The notes beneath the pieces were generated by a model. It was not told the origin of the DNA. It did not search any database and worked only from the letters and a program-made list of their open reading frames with translations. Positions 1-7,811 of a DNA stretch of 40,890 bases are shown in pieces; the stretch's first letter is position 1; each line of letters starts with the position of its first letter. This DNA comes from Porphyromonadaceae bacterium UBA7048 (GTDB lineage: Bacteria > Bacteroidota > Bacteroidia > Bacteroidales > Muribaculaceae), in assembly GCA_002493945.1 (NCBI GenBank), contig DLAL01000060.1, forward strand, positions 41,291 to 82,180, read 5' to 3'. The translations under genes and the position numbers were made by a program.

Positions 1-354
1 GACAGGTCTGACAGGTCTGACTCCACCTCAGACTCCACCGCCGACTCCGCCGCCGAGGAAGAGTGCTGCGGCATGCACATCACCTGCGAAAAGGACTCGC
101 TCCTGGCCTCGGTCTCGCCCGATGTGGTCTACTACGACGACGAGGAGCTTGACCGCTTCGCCGGACGCCGCCCCGAGGACTACACCGACGAAGAGATAGA
201 GGAGTTCCGCGACATCCTTCTCACGCTCCTTCCGGCCGACATCGCCGGATGGGGACGCAGCCTCCAGCTGCGCCACATCGAACTGCCTCAGCAGGTGCGC
301 GACGAACTCATCATGATAGTCGCCGAGGCACGGCAGGACGCCCTCAAAAAATAG
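1..354 (+). CDS. Small conserved cysteine-containing protein, 5'-truncated by window edge
   Basis: The reading frame is open from base 1, so the true start probably lies outside the window; an internal ATG at 73 would cut off the Cys-Cys pair just before it. The visible protein begins with a low-complexity stretch rich in Asp and Ser, encoded partly by two copies of the 9-bp repeat GACAGGTCT, then an acidic run, then a CCGMHITCEKD segment with three Cys and one His, then an acidic helical region ending in EARQDALKK. I recognise this as a small protein often found in Bacteroidales genomes but know no established function. It ends 3 bp before the metal permease, so the two are probably co-transcribed. 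The Cys/His cluster could bind metal, which is inference. Confidence 0.6.
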   Translation, partial: DRSDRSDSTSDSTADSAAEEECCGMHITCEKDSLLASVSPDVVYYDDEELDRFAGRRPEDYTDEEIEEFRDILLTLLPADIAGWGRSLQLRHIELPQQVRDELIMIVAEARQDALKK

Positions 355-357
355 AAA

Positions 358-1173
358 ATGCTTCAGTTCCTCACATATCCCTTCTTCCTGCAGGCCCTTG
401 TCGCTGTGGCGCTCCTGAGCGTGTGCTCCGCCGTCATCGGCACATACATCATCTCACGGCGCATGGTCGCCATATCCGGCGGTATCACCCACGCCTGCTT
501 CGGCGGTCTCGGCCTGGGCTACTTCCTCGGCATCAGCCCCGTAGCCACGGCCGCGGTCTTCGCCGTAGGCTCATCCGTAGGGGTCGAGGTGCTCTCGCGG
601 CGCTTCAGGCTCCGCGAGGACTCCGCCATAGCCGTGGTGTGGGCCCTCGGCATGGCTCTGGGCGTGCTCTTCGTCTTCCTCACTCCCGGCTATGTGCCGG
701 AGCTGAACGCCTTTCTCTTCGGCAACATCCTGACGGTCAACGTCGCCGACCTTGTCACCTTCGGCATCTACGCCGCCGTCCTCGGCGCCTTCTTCGCATG
801 GCGCTACCGCGAGATCGTCGCCGTGGCCTTCGACCGCGATTTCGCCGAGGTCTCCGGGCTTCCGGTCCGCTTCATTTCCTACACCATGACCGTTCTGGTG
901 GCCGTCTGCATAGTCCTCACCATACGCCTTGTGGGCATCATGATGCTCATGTCCATGATGTCGCTGCCGATGATAGCCGCCGAGGTGTTCTGGCACCGCT
1001 TCACACCCGTGGCCTCGGCCTCGGCCGTCATATCGCTTGTCGCCTCCGTGACCGGACTCTTCCTGTCGACGGTCGTCGACGTGCCGTGCTCGGCGCTGAT
1101 AGTCCTCCTTCTCGCCGCCGTCTTCGTGCTGGCGCGCCTGTGCGCCGCCTTCGTGCAAAAGTCACACTCCTGA
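358..1173 (+). CDS. ABC-3 family metal ABC transporter permease (ZnuB/MntB-like)
   Basis: This 271-residue inner-membrane protein is hydrophobic throughout, with about eight predicted membrane segments, the usual size and build of the ABC-3 (ZnuB/TroC/MntB) family. The N-terminal segment with ISRRMVAISGGITHACFGGLG matches the conserved early region (usually R-x-x-x-x-G-D-A-x-x-H) in which the His follows a Gly-rich stretch. Such permeases form the membrane channel of Zn2+/Mn2+ uptake systems together with a periplasmic binding protein and an ATPase, neither of which is in the window; they may lie upstream of base 1. The start ATG is 3 bp after the preceding stop and the EamA gene follows after 4 bp, so this is a tight operon. 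The transported metal cannot be read from sequence. Confidence 0.85.
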   Translation: MLQFLTYPFFLQALVAVALLSVCSAVIGTYIISRRMVAISGGITHACFGGLGLGYFLGISPVATAAVFAVGSSVGVEVLSRRFRLREDSAIAVVWALGMALGVLFVFLTPGYVPELNAFLFGNILTVNVADLVTFGIYAAVLGAFFAWRYREIVAVAFDRDFAEVSGLPVRFISYTMTVLVAVCIVLTIRLVGIMMLMSMMSLPMIAAEVFWHRFTPVASASAVISLVASVTGLFLSTVVDVPCSALIVLLLAAVFVLARLCAAFVQKSHS

Positions 1174-1177
1174 CCAT

Positions 1178-2110
1178 ATGAAATTCACCGGTTATCTGCT
1201 CGCCGCCCTCGCGGCCGCCGCCTACGGCACCAACCCCATCTTCGCCGTCCATCTCTACGAGCACGGCATGAACGCCAACTCAGTGGTGCTTTTCCGCTAT
1301 CTCCTGAGCCTTCCGCTCCTCATCTGCATACTTGTAGCCCGGGGCCGCAGTCTTGCGCTCAGACGCACGGAAATAGCCCCTGTGGCCGTTTTAGGCGCGC
1401 TGATGGCGTTCTCCTCGCTCACTCTCTTCGCCGCATACAACTACATGAACGTGGGCATAGCCTCCACGCTCCTCTTCGTCTACCCCGTCATGGTGGCCCT
1501 GCTCATGACCGTATTCTTCCACGAGCGCTTCCGCGCCGTCACGGGCATCTGTCTGGTCATCATGGGAGCGGGCATGGTGCTGCTGACGCAGCCCGGCGAA
1601 GGCGGCGTCACACTCAGCGGCTACGGCATAATGCTTGTTATGCTGTCATCCCTGACCTACGCCCTGTACATCGTCATGGTCAACGTCTCCAAGGCCATCC
1701 GCGACATCCCCACGGTCAAGCTGCTCTTCTACGTCCTGCTCAGCGGTTCCGTAGTACTTCTGTGCATGATACCGCTGGGCAATCCCCTCACCCTGCCGCA
1801 GTACGGCAGCGACTGGCTCAACCTGCTTGCGCTGGCCGTCATCCCCACGGTCATCTCCCTGATGTGCACCACGCTGGCCATACATTACGTCGGACCGACG
1901 TCCACGGCCATATTCGGCGCTCTGGAGCCCGTCACGGCGGTGGTGCTCAGCTTCCTCATACTGGGTGTGGGCATCACGCCGCGCGAGTGCCTCGGAGCAG
2001 CGCTCATCGTCATGGCCACCACGCTGGTGGTCATGGGCGACCGCGCATCGGCCGTCATCCTGCATGTCCGCAAGATGTTCCCTTCCCTGCGCCGCAGGAA
2101 ATCAGCGTAA
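1178..2110 (+). CDS. EamA/DMT-family transporter
   Basis: This 310-residue integral membrane protein has about ten hydrophobic helices in two similar halves, as expected for the drug/metabolite transporter superfamily (two EamA domains). The opening GYLLAALAAAAYGTNPIFAV and the later SSLTYALYIVMVN and GALEPVTAVVLS segments are typical positions for EamA repeat starts and the conserved E-P motif. The end is basic and cytoplasmic. Substrate is unknown. It begins 4 bp after the metal permease stop, making it the last gene of that operon. Its final 9 bp overlap the 3' end of the convergent cytidylate-kinase-like gene. Confidence 0.85.
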   Translation: MKFTGYLLAALAAAAYGTNPIFAVHLYEHGMNANSVVLFRYLLSLPLLICILVARGRSLALRRTEIAPVAVLGALMAFSSLTLFAAYNYMNVGIASTLLFVYPVMVALLMTVFFHERFRAVTGICLVIMGAGMVLLTQPGEGGVTLSGYGIMLVMLSSLTYALYIVMVNVSKAIRDIPTVKLLFYVLLSGSVVLLCMIPLGNPLTLPQYGSDWLNLLALAVIPTVISLMCTTLAIHYVGPTSTAIFGALEPVTAVVLSFLILGVGITPRECLGAALIVMATTLVVMGDRASAVILHVRKMFPSLRRRKSA

Positions 2111-2743
2111 AGGGGTGTCCCCTAGACGCCTCCTCACATAGTCGGCTACGAAGTCCGTGAGCGCGTCCATCGGCAGGGCCGACGAGTCCACCGTCAGGTC
2201 ATAGGAGCACGCCGCGCCCCAGCGCTTGTCGGTGTAGAAATTGTAGAAATTCGCCCTTAGCTTGTTCGTGCGCTCTATCAGCACGCGGGCTTCGTCGGTC
2301 GACTTGCACTCCAGGCGGTCGACCACTCGGCGCACGCAGTCGTCTTCGGGCGCATGGACGAAGATGTTGATGACGTTAGGCACATCGCGCAGCACATAGT
2401 CGGCGCTGCGGCCAACTATCACGCACGACTCCGTCTCGGCCAGGGCGTGCATGAAGTCGCACTGCGCCTTGTAGATGCCGTCGCTGCCGGCGAGATTGTC
2501 GCCCATCCACGCCATAGGATAGAAGCCCATGGAGAAGGGCACAAATCCGCCCATGATGCGCGGCGCGCGCTCGTCGTTGCGCTCGAAGTACTCCAGATTG
2601 TATCCGGCGTTTCCGGCAGCCTGCACAAGGAGCTGCTTGTCATAGAAGCCTATGCCGAGACGCTCGGCCAGACGGCGTCCGAGCTCGCGTCCGCCGCTCC
2701 CGAAGGTGCGGCCTATGGTGATGATGAATCTGTCAGGAAGCAT
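2102..2743 (-). CDS. Cytidylate kinase-like family protein
   Basis: The 213-residue protein opens with FIITIGRTFGSGGRELG, a P-loop of the cytidylate-kinase-like family (PF13189 type), followed by RRLAERLGIGFYDKQLL as in many Bacteroides and Firmicutes members. A CVIVGRSADYVL segment near residues 107-118 resembles the conserved GRG/GRCADYVL region. The family shares the fold of nucleoside monophosphate kinases, but its substrate is not established and it should not be equated with Cmk. The ORF starts 28 bp downstream of the terminator of the glycogen operon, with a second small hairpin between them. I saw no clear TAnnTTTG box, so its promoter is unknown; it may depend partly on read-through. 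Confidence 0.85.
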   Translation of the reverse strand: MLPDRFIITIGRTFGSGGRELGRRLAERLGIGFYDKQLLVQAAGNAGYNLEYFERNDERAPRIMGGFVPFSMGFYPMAWMGDNLAGSDGIYKAQCDFMHALAETESCVIVGRSADYVLRDVPNVINIFVHAPEDDCVRRVVDRLECKSTDEARVLIERTNKLRANFYNFYTDKRWGAACSYDLTVDSSALPMDALTDFVADYVRRRLGDTPLR

Positions 2744-2751
2744 TGAAATAT

Positions 2752-2771
2752 CTGATTTAAGGAAAAATCAG
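2752..2771 (-). other. Small hairpin upstream of the cytidylate-kinase-like gene
   Basis: CTGATTT (2752-2758) and AAATCAG (2765-2771) form a perfect 7-bp stem with a 6-nt loop, eight bases upstream of the start codon at 2743. It shares its edge with the glycogen-operon terminator T-tract. It may be an alternative fold of the terminator tail or affect ribosome access; this is inference. Confidence 0.35.
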
Positions 2772-2800
2772 GGGGTGCCGCTCAGGGGAGCGGCACCCCC
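2762..2800 (-). terminator. Rho-independent terminator of the glycogen operon
   Basis: Perfect 12-bp GC-rich stem (2771-2782 with 2789-2800, GGGGGTGCCGCT) with a 6-nt loop. Reading on the minus strand the stem is followed by TGATTTTTCC, a short T-tract. It lies about 55 bp after the stop codon of the GH57 gene, as expected for the operon end. Confidence 0.8.
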
Positions 2801-2828
2801 GTAAGAGTGATGGTGTGGTCGGCGGAGG

Positions 2829-2853
2829 GTCTGACGAGTCAGACATGTCTGAC
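2829..2853. repeat. Short tandem 9-bp GACNNGTCW repeats
   Basis: GTCT followed by GACGAGTCA, GACATGTCT and GAC, one base before the stop codon of the GH57 gene. The same 9-bp unit occurs at 1-18 and 11455-11490. Each unit contains the palindrome GACNNGTC. Confidence 0.6.
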
Positions 2854-2854
2854 C

Positions 2855-4321
2855 TTACTTCTTGGCGGCCTTCTTAGCTGTCTTCTTGGGAGCCTCGCCC
2901 TCGGCCTTGGCGGCTTTTGCAGCCTTGGGTGCCTTGGGTGCGGCGGCGCGGCCGCGCTTCTTGGGAGCCGGTGCCGGTTCGGCAGGAGCCTCAGCAGGAG
3001 TTTCGGCGGCTTCCTCGCGGTTGCGGTGCTCGATGTTGTACTGCTCTATGCTCTTGCGCATCGAGCTGAGTTCCTTGTTCAGAGCCTCGATTTCGGCGCC
3101 CTGATTGCGGATGGTGAGCAGGAGCGAGTTGAGCTCTTCGTTGTCAACCTGGGTAGGGAACTCTTCCTTCACGCGCATGATGAAGTCGGCCAGCACGTTC
3201 ATGTAGTTCGTGAACGCTGCGAAGGGCGTCTCGTAGGGGCTGAAAGCCACGGGACGGCGTGTGTTCATGTAGAAGAAGTGGTCGCATGCCTGCAGGTACT
3301 GGTAGTCGCGCTTGAGCGAGCGGTTCGAGCACTCGCGGACGCGTTCGGCCTGCGAGTAGAGCTTGTCGAAAGCCTCGTTCTGCAGACGGTTGCCCAGCCA
3401 GCACGATGTGTCGCACTCCTCGCCGGCGCTCGATATGGGGTGGTTCACCGACAGGATGCCCACCGGCTTGATCTTGCTGATAGCCTCCGACGGAGTCACG
3501 AATTCCACACCGCGTTCGGCGGCGAAGCGCGGCAGGGCCTCCAGGAACTGGAAGATGCCCGTATTGGCCGGATGCAGGTCGCCGAAGGTCTCCATGTTCA
3601 GGAAGATGTTGATGATCTGCTCTTCGGCCGGAGTCGATGCAATCCAGTCGATGTACTTGTCGGCGGTGAGGGGGAATTCGTTCCACGAGCCGTCGCTGAA
3701 TCGGAATGCGATGTCCTCGCTCAGCTTCTTGTTGTTGATGAGCAGCTTGAGTTCGGGAGCCGAAGCGGCGGTGTAGACGTAGTCAGGCGACTTCCATCCC
3801 AGGATGTGCTTGGCGCCTTCGGTGAGCGCGCCCTTGAAGCCCATGGCCACCAGCTGGGGAGCCAGGTCGTCACAGTAGATGAGCTCGGTGTTGCGCACCA
3901 CCTTGGGCTCGATGCCGAAGCGGTTGCGCAGGATGCTTGCCGTGGCAGCTATCTGTGCGGCGAATTCCTCGGGGTCGGTCAGCGACGACAGGTCGTAGCT
4001 GAAGGGCTGTGCCACAAATTCCACGCAGCCCGTGGCGGCGAGCTTGTCGAGCATCTCGAGCATCTCGGGCACATAGTGCTCGAACTGCTCGAAGGCCAGA
4101 CCCGACACTGCTATGGAGCAGCGGAAGCGTCCCTCGTTCTGCTCTATCATGCGCAGGAGGGTCTTGCAGGCAGGGATGTATGAGTTCTGGGCCACACGGG
4201 TCACGATGTCGTCGTTCAGGAAGTCATCGAAGTAGTAGTGGTCCTTGCCGATGTCGAAGAAACGGTAGCGTTTGAGACGGAACGGCTGATGTATCTCGAA
4301 GTTGAAACAGATTGCTTTCAT
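2855..4321 (-). CDS. GH57-family alpha-amylase-like protein with Lys/Ala/Pro-rich tail
   Basis: The 488-residue protein has the GH57 layout: HQP motif near the N-terminus (residues 11-13), the GCVEFVAQPFSY block (98-109), a likely nucleophile E146 in RNTELIY, and region IV LNMETFGDLH (241-250). GH57 enzymes act on alpha-glucans (amylase, glucanotransferase, branching). In well-studied members region IV reads D-x-E-x-F-G with catalytic Asp; here the aligned residue is N242, so activity may be altered or lost. After the catalytic part comes a probable coiled coil (about 395-435) and a tail at 436-488 made almost only of Ala, Lys, Pro and Glu, resembling histone H1 tails. No signal peptide is visible, so it is cytoplasmic. 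It is the last gene of the operon, 24 bp after the glycosyltransferase. Confidence 0.88.
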   Translation of the reverse strand: MKAICFNFEIHQPFRLKRYRFFDIGKDHYYFDDFLNDDIVTRVAQNSYIPACKTLLRMIEQNEGRFRCSIAVSGLAFEQFEHYVPEMLEMLDKLAATGCVEFVAQPFSYDLSSLTDPEEFAAQIAATASILRNRFGIEPKVVRNTELIYCDDLAPQLVAMGFKGALTEGAKHILGWKSPDYVYTAASAPELKLLINNKKLSEDIAFRFSDGSWNEFPLTADKYIDWIASTPAEEQIINIFLNMETFGDLHPANTGIFQFLEALPRFAAERGVEFVTPSEAISKIKPVGILSVNHPISSAGEECDTSCWLGNRLQNEAFDKLYSQAERVRECSNRSLKRDYQYLQACDHFFYMNTRRPVAFSPYETPFAAFTNYMNVLADFIMRVKEEFPTQVDNEELNSLLLTIRNQGAEIEALNKELSSMRKSIEQYNIEHRNREEAAETPAEAPAEPAPAPKKRGRAAAPKAPKAAKAAKAEGEAPKKTAKKAAKK

Positions 4322-4345
4322 AATGGTGTTTAGGTAGTTGGATGT

Positions 4346-5608
4346 TTAACGACCGAGGACTTTATTATAGATGTCGATGACCTTCTGTCCGGCCTTGTCC
4401 CAGGTAATCTGGGCCACTTCGGCGATGCCGTCCTCACGCAGCTGGCGGTATAGAGCCGGATTGAAGCATATCGAGTGGATGGCGTCGGCCATCGCGTCGA
4501 TGTCCCAGTAGTCGGTCTTGATGACGTTCGTGAGGATTTCGGCGCAGCCGCTCTGCTTGGAGATAATCGACGGCACACCCATCTGCATGGCCTCCAGGGG
4601 CGAGATGCCGAAAGGCTCCGACACCGAAGGCATGATGTAGACGTCGCTCGCCTTGAGCATCTCATAGACCTGACGGCCCTTCTGGAAGCCGGGGAAGTGG
4701 AAGCGGTCGGCGATGCCGCGCTCGGCGGCGAGTTCTATCATCTTGTCCATCATGTCGCCCGAGCCGGCCATGACGAATCGCACGTTGTCCGTGTTGGCCA
4801 GCACCTTGGCGGCGGCCTCCACGAAGTATTCGGGGCCTTTCTGCATGGTGATGCGGCCCAGGAAGGTCACTACCTTCTCCTTGGTGCTGCGCGGCATCTC
4901 TATGTTGAGCAGGTCCTCGCTCAGGGGCACCACGGCGTTGTGCACGGTGGTCACCTTGGCCGGGTCGATGCCGTAGTGGTCGATGACGGTCTGGCGCGTC
5001 AGGTTGCTCACGGTGATGATGTGGTCGGCGTGGGTCATGCCGTCGCGCTCGATGCCGTACACCGTGGGGTTGGGCTTGCCGCGCGAGCGGTCGTACTCCG
5101 TGGCGTGCACGTGCACCACCAGGGGCTTGCCCGTCACCTGCTTCGCGTGTATGCCGGCAGGGTATGTCAGCCAGTCGTGGCTGTGGATGATGTCGAAGTC
5201 TGTCGTCCGCGCTATCACGCCGGCGGTGATGGAGTAGTTGTTGATTTCCTCAAGAAGGTTGTCGGGATATTTGCCCGAGAACTCGATGCACCCTAAGTCG
5301 TTGGTGCGCATATAGTTGAAGTCGGCGTAGATGTGGTCGCGGAGCTTGAAGTAAAGTTCCGGATCCATCACCTTGCCGATGCGTGCGTCCACGTAGTCGC
5401 GGTTCACGTCGCGCCATGCCACGGGCACCTGCGAGGTGCCTATGATTCGCGCGAAGCTCCGGTCCTCGTCGCCGAAGGGCTTGGGAATGACGAACGTGAT
5501 GTCCATGTCGCCGCACTCCCACATGCCGCGCGTCAGGCCGTAGCTTGCCGTGCCGAGACCGCCCAAAATGTGAGGGGGGAATTCCCAACCGAACATTAAT
5601 GCTTTCAT
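4346..5608 (-). CDS. Glycosyltransferase, glycogen synthase-like (GT4/GT5 type)
   Basis: This 420-residue cytoplasmic enzyme begins MKALMFGWEFPPHILGGLGT, the N-terminal fold with the GGLG loop that binds the nucleotide sugar in starch/glycogen synthases. Further GT-B features are DIIHSHDWLTYPAG (about 140-153), VVHVHATEYDR, VTFLGRITMQKGPEYF, and the E-x7-E motif EPFGISPLE that contacts the donor sugar. In Bacteroidetes, proteins of this type sit between a debranching enzyme and a GH57 gene and are taken as glycogen synthases, which fits this operon. It starts 43 bp after the debranching enzyme stop. Choice between GT4 and GT5, and the donor (ADP- or UDP-glucose), cannot be decided here. Confidence 0.88.
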   Translation of the reverse strand: MKALMFGWEFPPHILGGLGTASYGLTRGMWECGDMDITFVIPKPFGDEDRSFARIIGTSQVPVAWRDVNRDYVDARIGKVMDPELYFKLRDHIYADFNYMRTNDLGCIEFSGKYPDNLLEEINNYSITAGVIARTTDFDIIHSHDWLTYPAGIHAKQVTGKPLVVHVHATEYDRSRGKPNPTVYGIERDGMTHADHIITVSNLTRQTVIDHYGIDPAKVTTVHNAVVPLSEDLLNIEMPRSTKEKVVTFLGRITMQKGPEYFVEAAAKVLANTDNVRFVMAGSGDMMDKMIELAAERGIADRFHFPGFQKGRQVYEMLKASDVYIMPSVSEPFGISPLEAMQMGVPSIISKQSGCAEILTNVIKTDYWDIDAMADAIHSICFNPALYRQLREDGIAEVAQITWDKAGQKVIDIYNKVLGR

Positions 5609-5651
5609 AGTGTCTGTCTGGTATTGTTAGGTATATTTGGGAATCATTGTT

Positions 5652-7604
5652 CTAAGCCTGCGGTTCGAGGCGTTTGAGCATGCGGTACGTACGGAGCACC
5701 TCGGCCACGTTGGTGGCGTGCGACACGGCGCCGCGGCCCGTGTAGGGAGGATTGCCGTCGTAGAGCTGCGAGAGCGAGCCGATGCACTGGTTCGACATCT
5801 CGTCCTCGAAGCCGATGAGCATGCGGTCGATGTAGCCGGCTCCGCTCATGCCGAACACGCGCAGATAGGCGTCGGCGTAGAAGCCGATGAGCCACGGGCG
5901 CGAGGGTCCGTTGTGCATGGCGAACTCGCGTTCCTCGGGGCTGCCCAGATAGCAGGGACGGTAGCCGTAGCTCTTGGGCGAGAGGGTGCGCAGGCCCTTG
6001 GGCGTGAGGAGCTCGCGTGTCACCACGTCGAGCACGCGCTTGCGCTGGCGGCGGTCAAGGGGCGAGTAGTCCAGGCCGATGGCGATGGCCATGTTCGGGC
6101 GCACCGACGGTTCGGCGTACGCGCCGTCCACGAAGTCGTAGAGATAGCCGGCCTCGTTGAGGAAGGTGTCGATGAATGGCTGCTTCATCTTCTCTGCTTC
6201 GGCAAGCCATGCCTGGCGGCGTCCGGCGAGGTCCTCATGACCTTCGGCCAGAGCGGCGGCGAACATCAGCGCATTGTACCACAGTGCGTTGAATTCGACC
6301 AGACGGCCCGTGCGGCGCACTACGGGCGCGCCATAGAGCATGGAGTTCATCCACGACACGGCCTTGTCGTGTCCGTCCGTGGAGAGCAGTCCCGTCTCGG
6401 GGTCGACGTAGAGGTTCGGGTGACGGCCGTCGCGCACATAGTCCACAAGCTGCGTCACCGCCGGCAGATATAGCTTCCGGGCCGCGTCCGCACCTGTCCA
6501 CTTGGCATACTGCTGGATGGCCCACAGAGCCCACAGAGGAATGTCGGGGAGGTCTATGCCGCGGATATCCTTCGACGTCTCGCCCGAGTCGGCGTAGCGC
6601 AGGAGAGCCTTCAGGGCCGTAGCCATGATGGCCTCGAAGTCGGCGCGGTGGTCGATGGCAAGAGTCAGACCGGGGAGGGCCATAAATGTATTGCGGGCGA
6701 GCACCACGCCCCACGGGAATCCCGAGATGAGGAACATGTTGTCGCCGCGTCGGATATAGAATTGTTTTGCCGAGTTTTTCAGACAGTTGAAGAACGAAGT
6801 GCGGGGCGTGCGGCTCGTCTTCTCGGCCTCGTACATGGCCGTGAGCTTGCCGGTGTCCACCTCGTCGACGCCTGCCGAGAATATGATGGACTCGCCCTTG
6901 CGGATAGGCAGCTCGAAGTAGCCGGGCACCCACAGGTCTTCGCAGTAGGGCACGCCGCGCTCGAGGTCCTTCACATATTCCACGCCGTTGTACCAGTTCG
7001 GTTCGTCAATCCACTTGGCCTCGCGGCTGAACTGCATGTAGAGCGTCGGGAATCCGTCGTAGAGGCATGTCGCGACACCGTTCTCTACCGGCTCCACAGC
7101 CCGGTTGATGGCGTCGTTTGCCACGCAGAGGCTGTTCACTTCGCGGAATGCCAGGAAAGGTCGGAAGCGCAGAGTCGTCTCCGAGTGCGCATCCACAAGA
7201 GTGTAGCGTATCAGTATGCGGTTCTCCTTGCTGATGAAGATTTTTTCCTTGGTAAGGATCACGCCACCGACACGGTATGTCATGCGCGGCACGTCGTCGC
7301 AGTCAAACTCGCGGATATACTTGTGCCCCGCCGGCGAGATGGCACCCCCCTTGTACCGGTGTATGCCCAGATTGAAGGGAGCTCCATGCTGGATGACCGT
7401 CTCGTCGAGGGTTGACAGCAACACGTGCGAGGCATTGCCCATCTCCTCTATCGGTATCACCAGGAGGCCATGCTGCTTGCGTGTGTTGCAGCCTACGAGC
7501 GACGTGCAGTGATATGCACCCGCCTGATTGGTCCGCAGCATCTCTTTTGTAAGCGACTGGTCCAAGTTTATGAGCAAGTTCTTATCAAATTTAAGATAAC
7601 TCAT
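5652..7604 (-). CDS. Glycogen debranching enzyme (amylo-alpha-1,6-glucosidase, GH133-like)
   Basis: The 650-residue cytoplasmic protein has an N-terminal beta-rich GDE_N-type domain (about 15-215, with TNQAGAYHCTSLVGCNTRKQHGLLV) and a C-terminal (alpha/alpha)6 GDE_C-type domain (about 265-645), including GFPWGVVLARNTFMALPGL, DIPLWALWAIQQYAKWTG, VEFNALWYNALMFA and MHNGPSRPWLIG. The family hydrolyses alpha-1,6 branch stubs of glycogen. The motif usually read as TWMD, with Asp as likely general acid, is SWMN here (N420); this may be a lineage-wide variant or reduced activity. It is the first gene of the glycogen operon, with a good promoter upstream. The start ATG at 7604 follows that promoter by about 80 bp. 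Confidence 0.9.
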   Translation of the reverse strand: MSYLKFDKNLLINLDQSLTKEMLRTNQAGAYHCTSLVGCNTRKQHGLLVIPIEEMGNASHVLLSTLDETVIQHGAPFNLGIHRYKGGAISPAGHKYIREFDCDDVPRMTYRVGGVILTKEKIFISKENRILIRYTLVDAHSETTLRFRPFLAFREVNSLCVANDAINRAVEPVENGVATCLYDGFPTLYMQFSREAKWIDEPNWYNGVEYVKDLERGVPYCEDLWVPGYFELPIRKGESIIFSAGVDEVDTGKLTAMYEAEKTSRTPRTSFFNCLKNSAKQFYIRRGDNMFLISGFPWGVVLARNTFMALPGLTLAIDHRADFEAIMATALKALLRYADSGETSKDIRGIDLPDIPLWALWAIQQYAKWTGADAARKLYLPAVTQLVDYVRDGRHPNLYVDPETGLLSTDGHDKAVSWMNSMLYGAPVVRRTGRLVEFNALWYNALMFAAALAEGHEDLAGRRQAWLAEAEKMKQPFIDTFLNEAGYLYDFVDGAYAEPSVRPNMAIAIGLDYSPLDRRQRKRVLDVVTRELLTPKGLRTLSPKSYGYRPCYLGSPEEREFAMHNGPSRPWLIGFYADAYLRVFGMSGAGYIDRMLIGFEDEMSNQCIGSLSQLYDGNPPYTGRGAVSHATNVAEVLRTYRMLKRLEPQA

Positions 7605-7683
7605 ATGGATTTAGGATTATATGGTATATTTAGGTTATTACTGCTGAGAAACTCCACATCGGTACCGATGTTAGTTATTTTTG

Positions 7684-7714
7684 CAAAATTACTCTTTTAT
7701 TTCCGTCCCTGCAA
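7684..7714 (-). promoter_or_regulatory. Promoter of the glycogen operon
   Basis: On the minus strand TAATTTTG (7684-7691) matches the Bacteroidetes -7 consensus TAnnTTTG, with TTG (7712-7714) 20 bp upstream as a -33 element. It precedes the debranching enzyme gene with a leader of roughly 75 bases. Confidence 0.7.
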
Positions 7715-7747
7715 GCAAAGATGCCGCAAAACATCTAATTTTACAAA

Positions 7748-7790
7748 AAAGAAACAAGAACAGGCGCCGGCCCGCGTGGGCCGACGCCTG
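7748..7790 (-). terminator. Rho-independent terminator of the LRR gene
   Basis: CAGGCGCCGGCCC (7761-7773) pairs with GGGCCGACGCCTG (7778-7790) around a GCGT loop, one C-A mismatch. On the minus strand it is followed by TTCTTGTTTCTTTTTT. It lies 22 bp after the LRR gene stop. Confidence 0.85.
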
Positions 7791-7811
7791 CTATTTCAGG
7801 GTCCGATAGAT

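Noticed and set aside
2807..4183. Long plus-strand open frame opposite the GH57 gene
   Set aside because: Its product is a low-complexity Val/Leu/Gly/His/Glu-rich shadow of a well-recognised enzyme on the other strand; high GC leaves antisense frames open.
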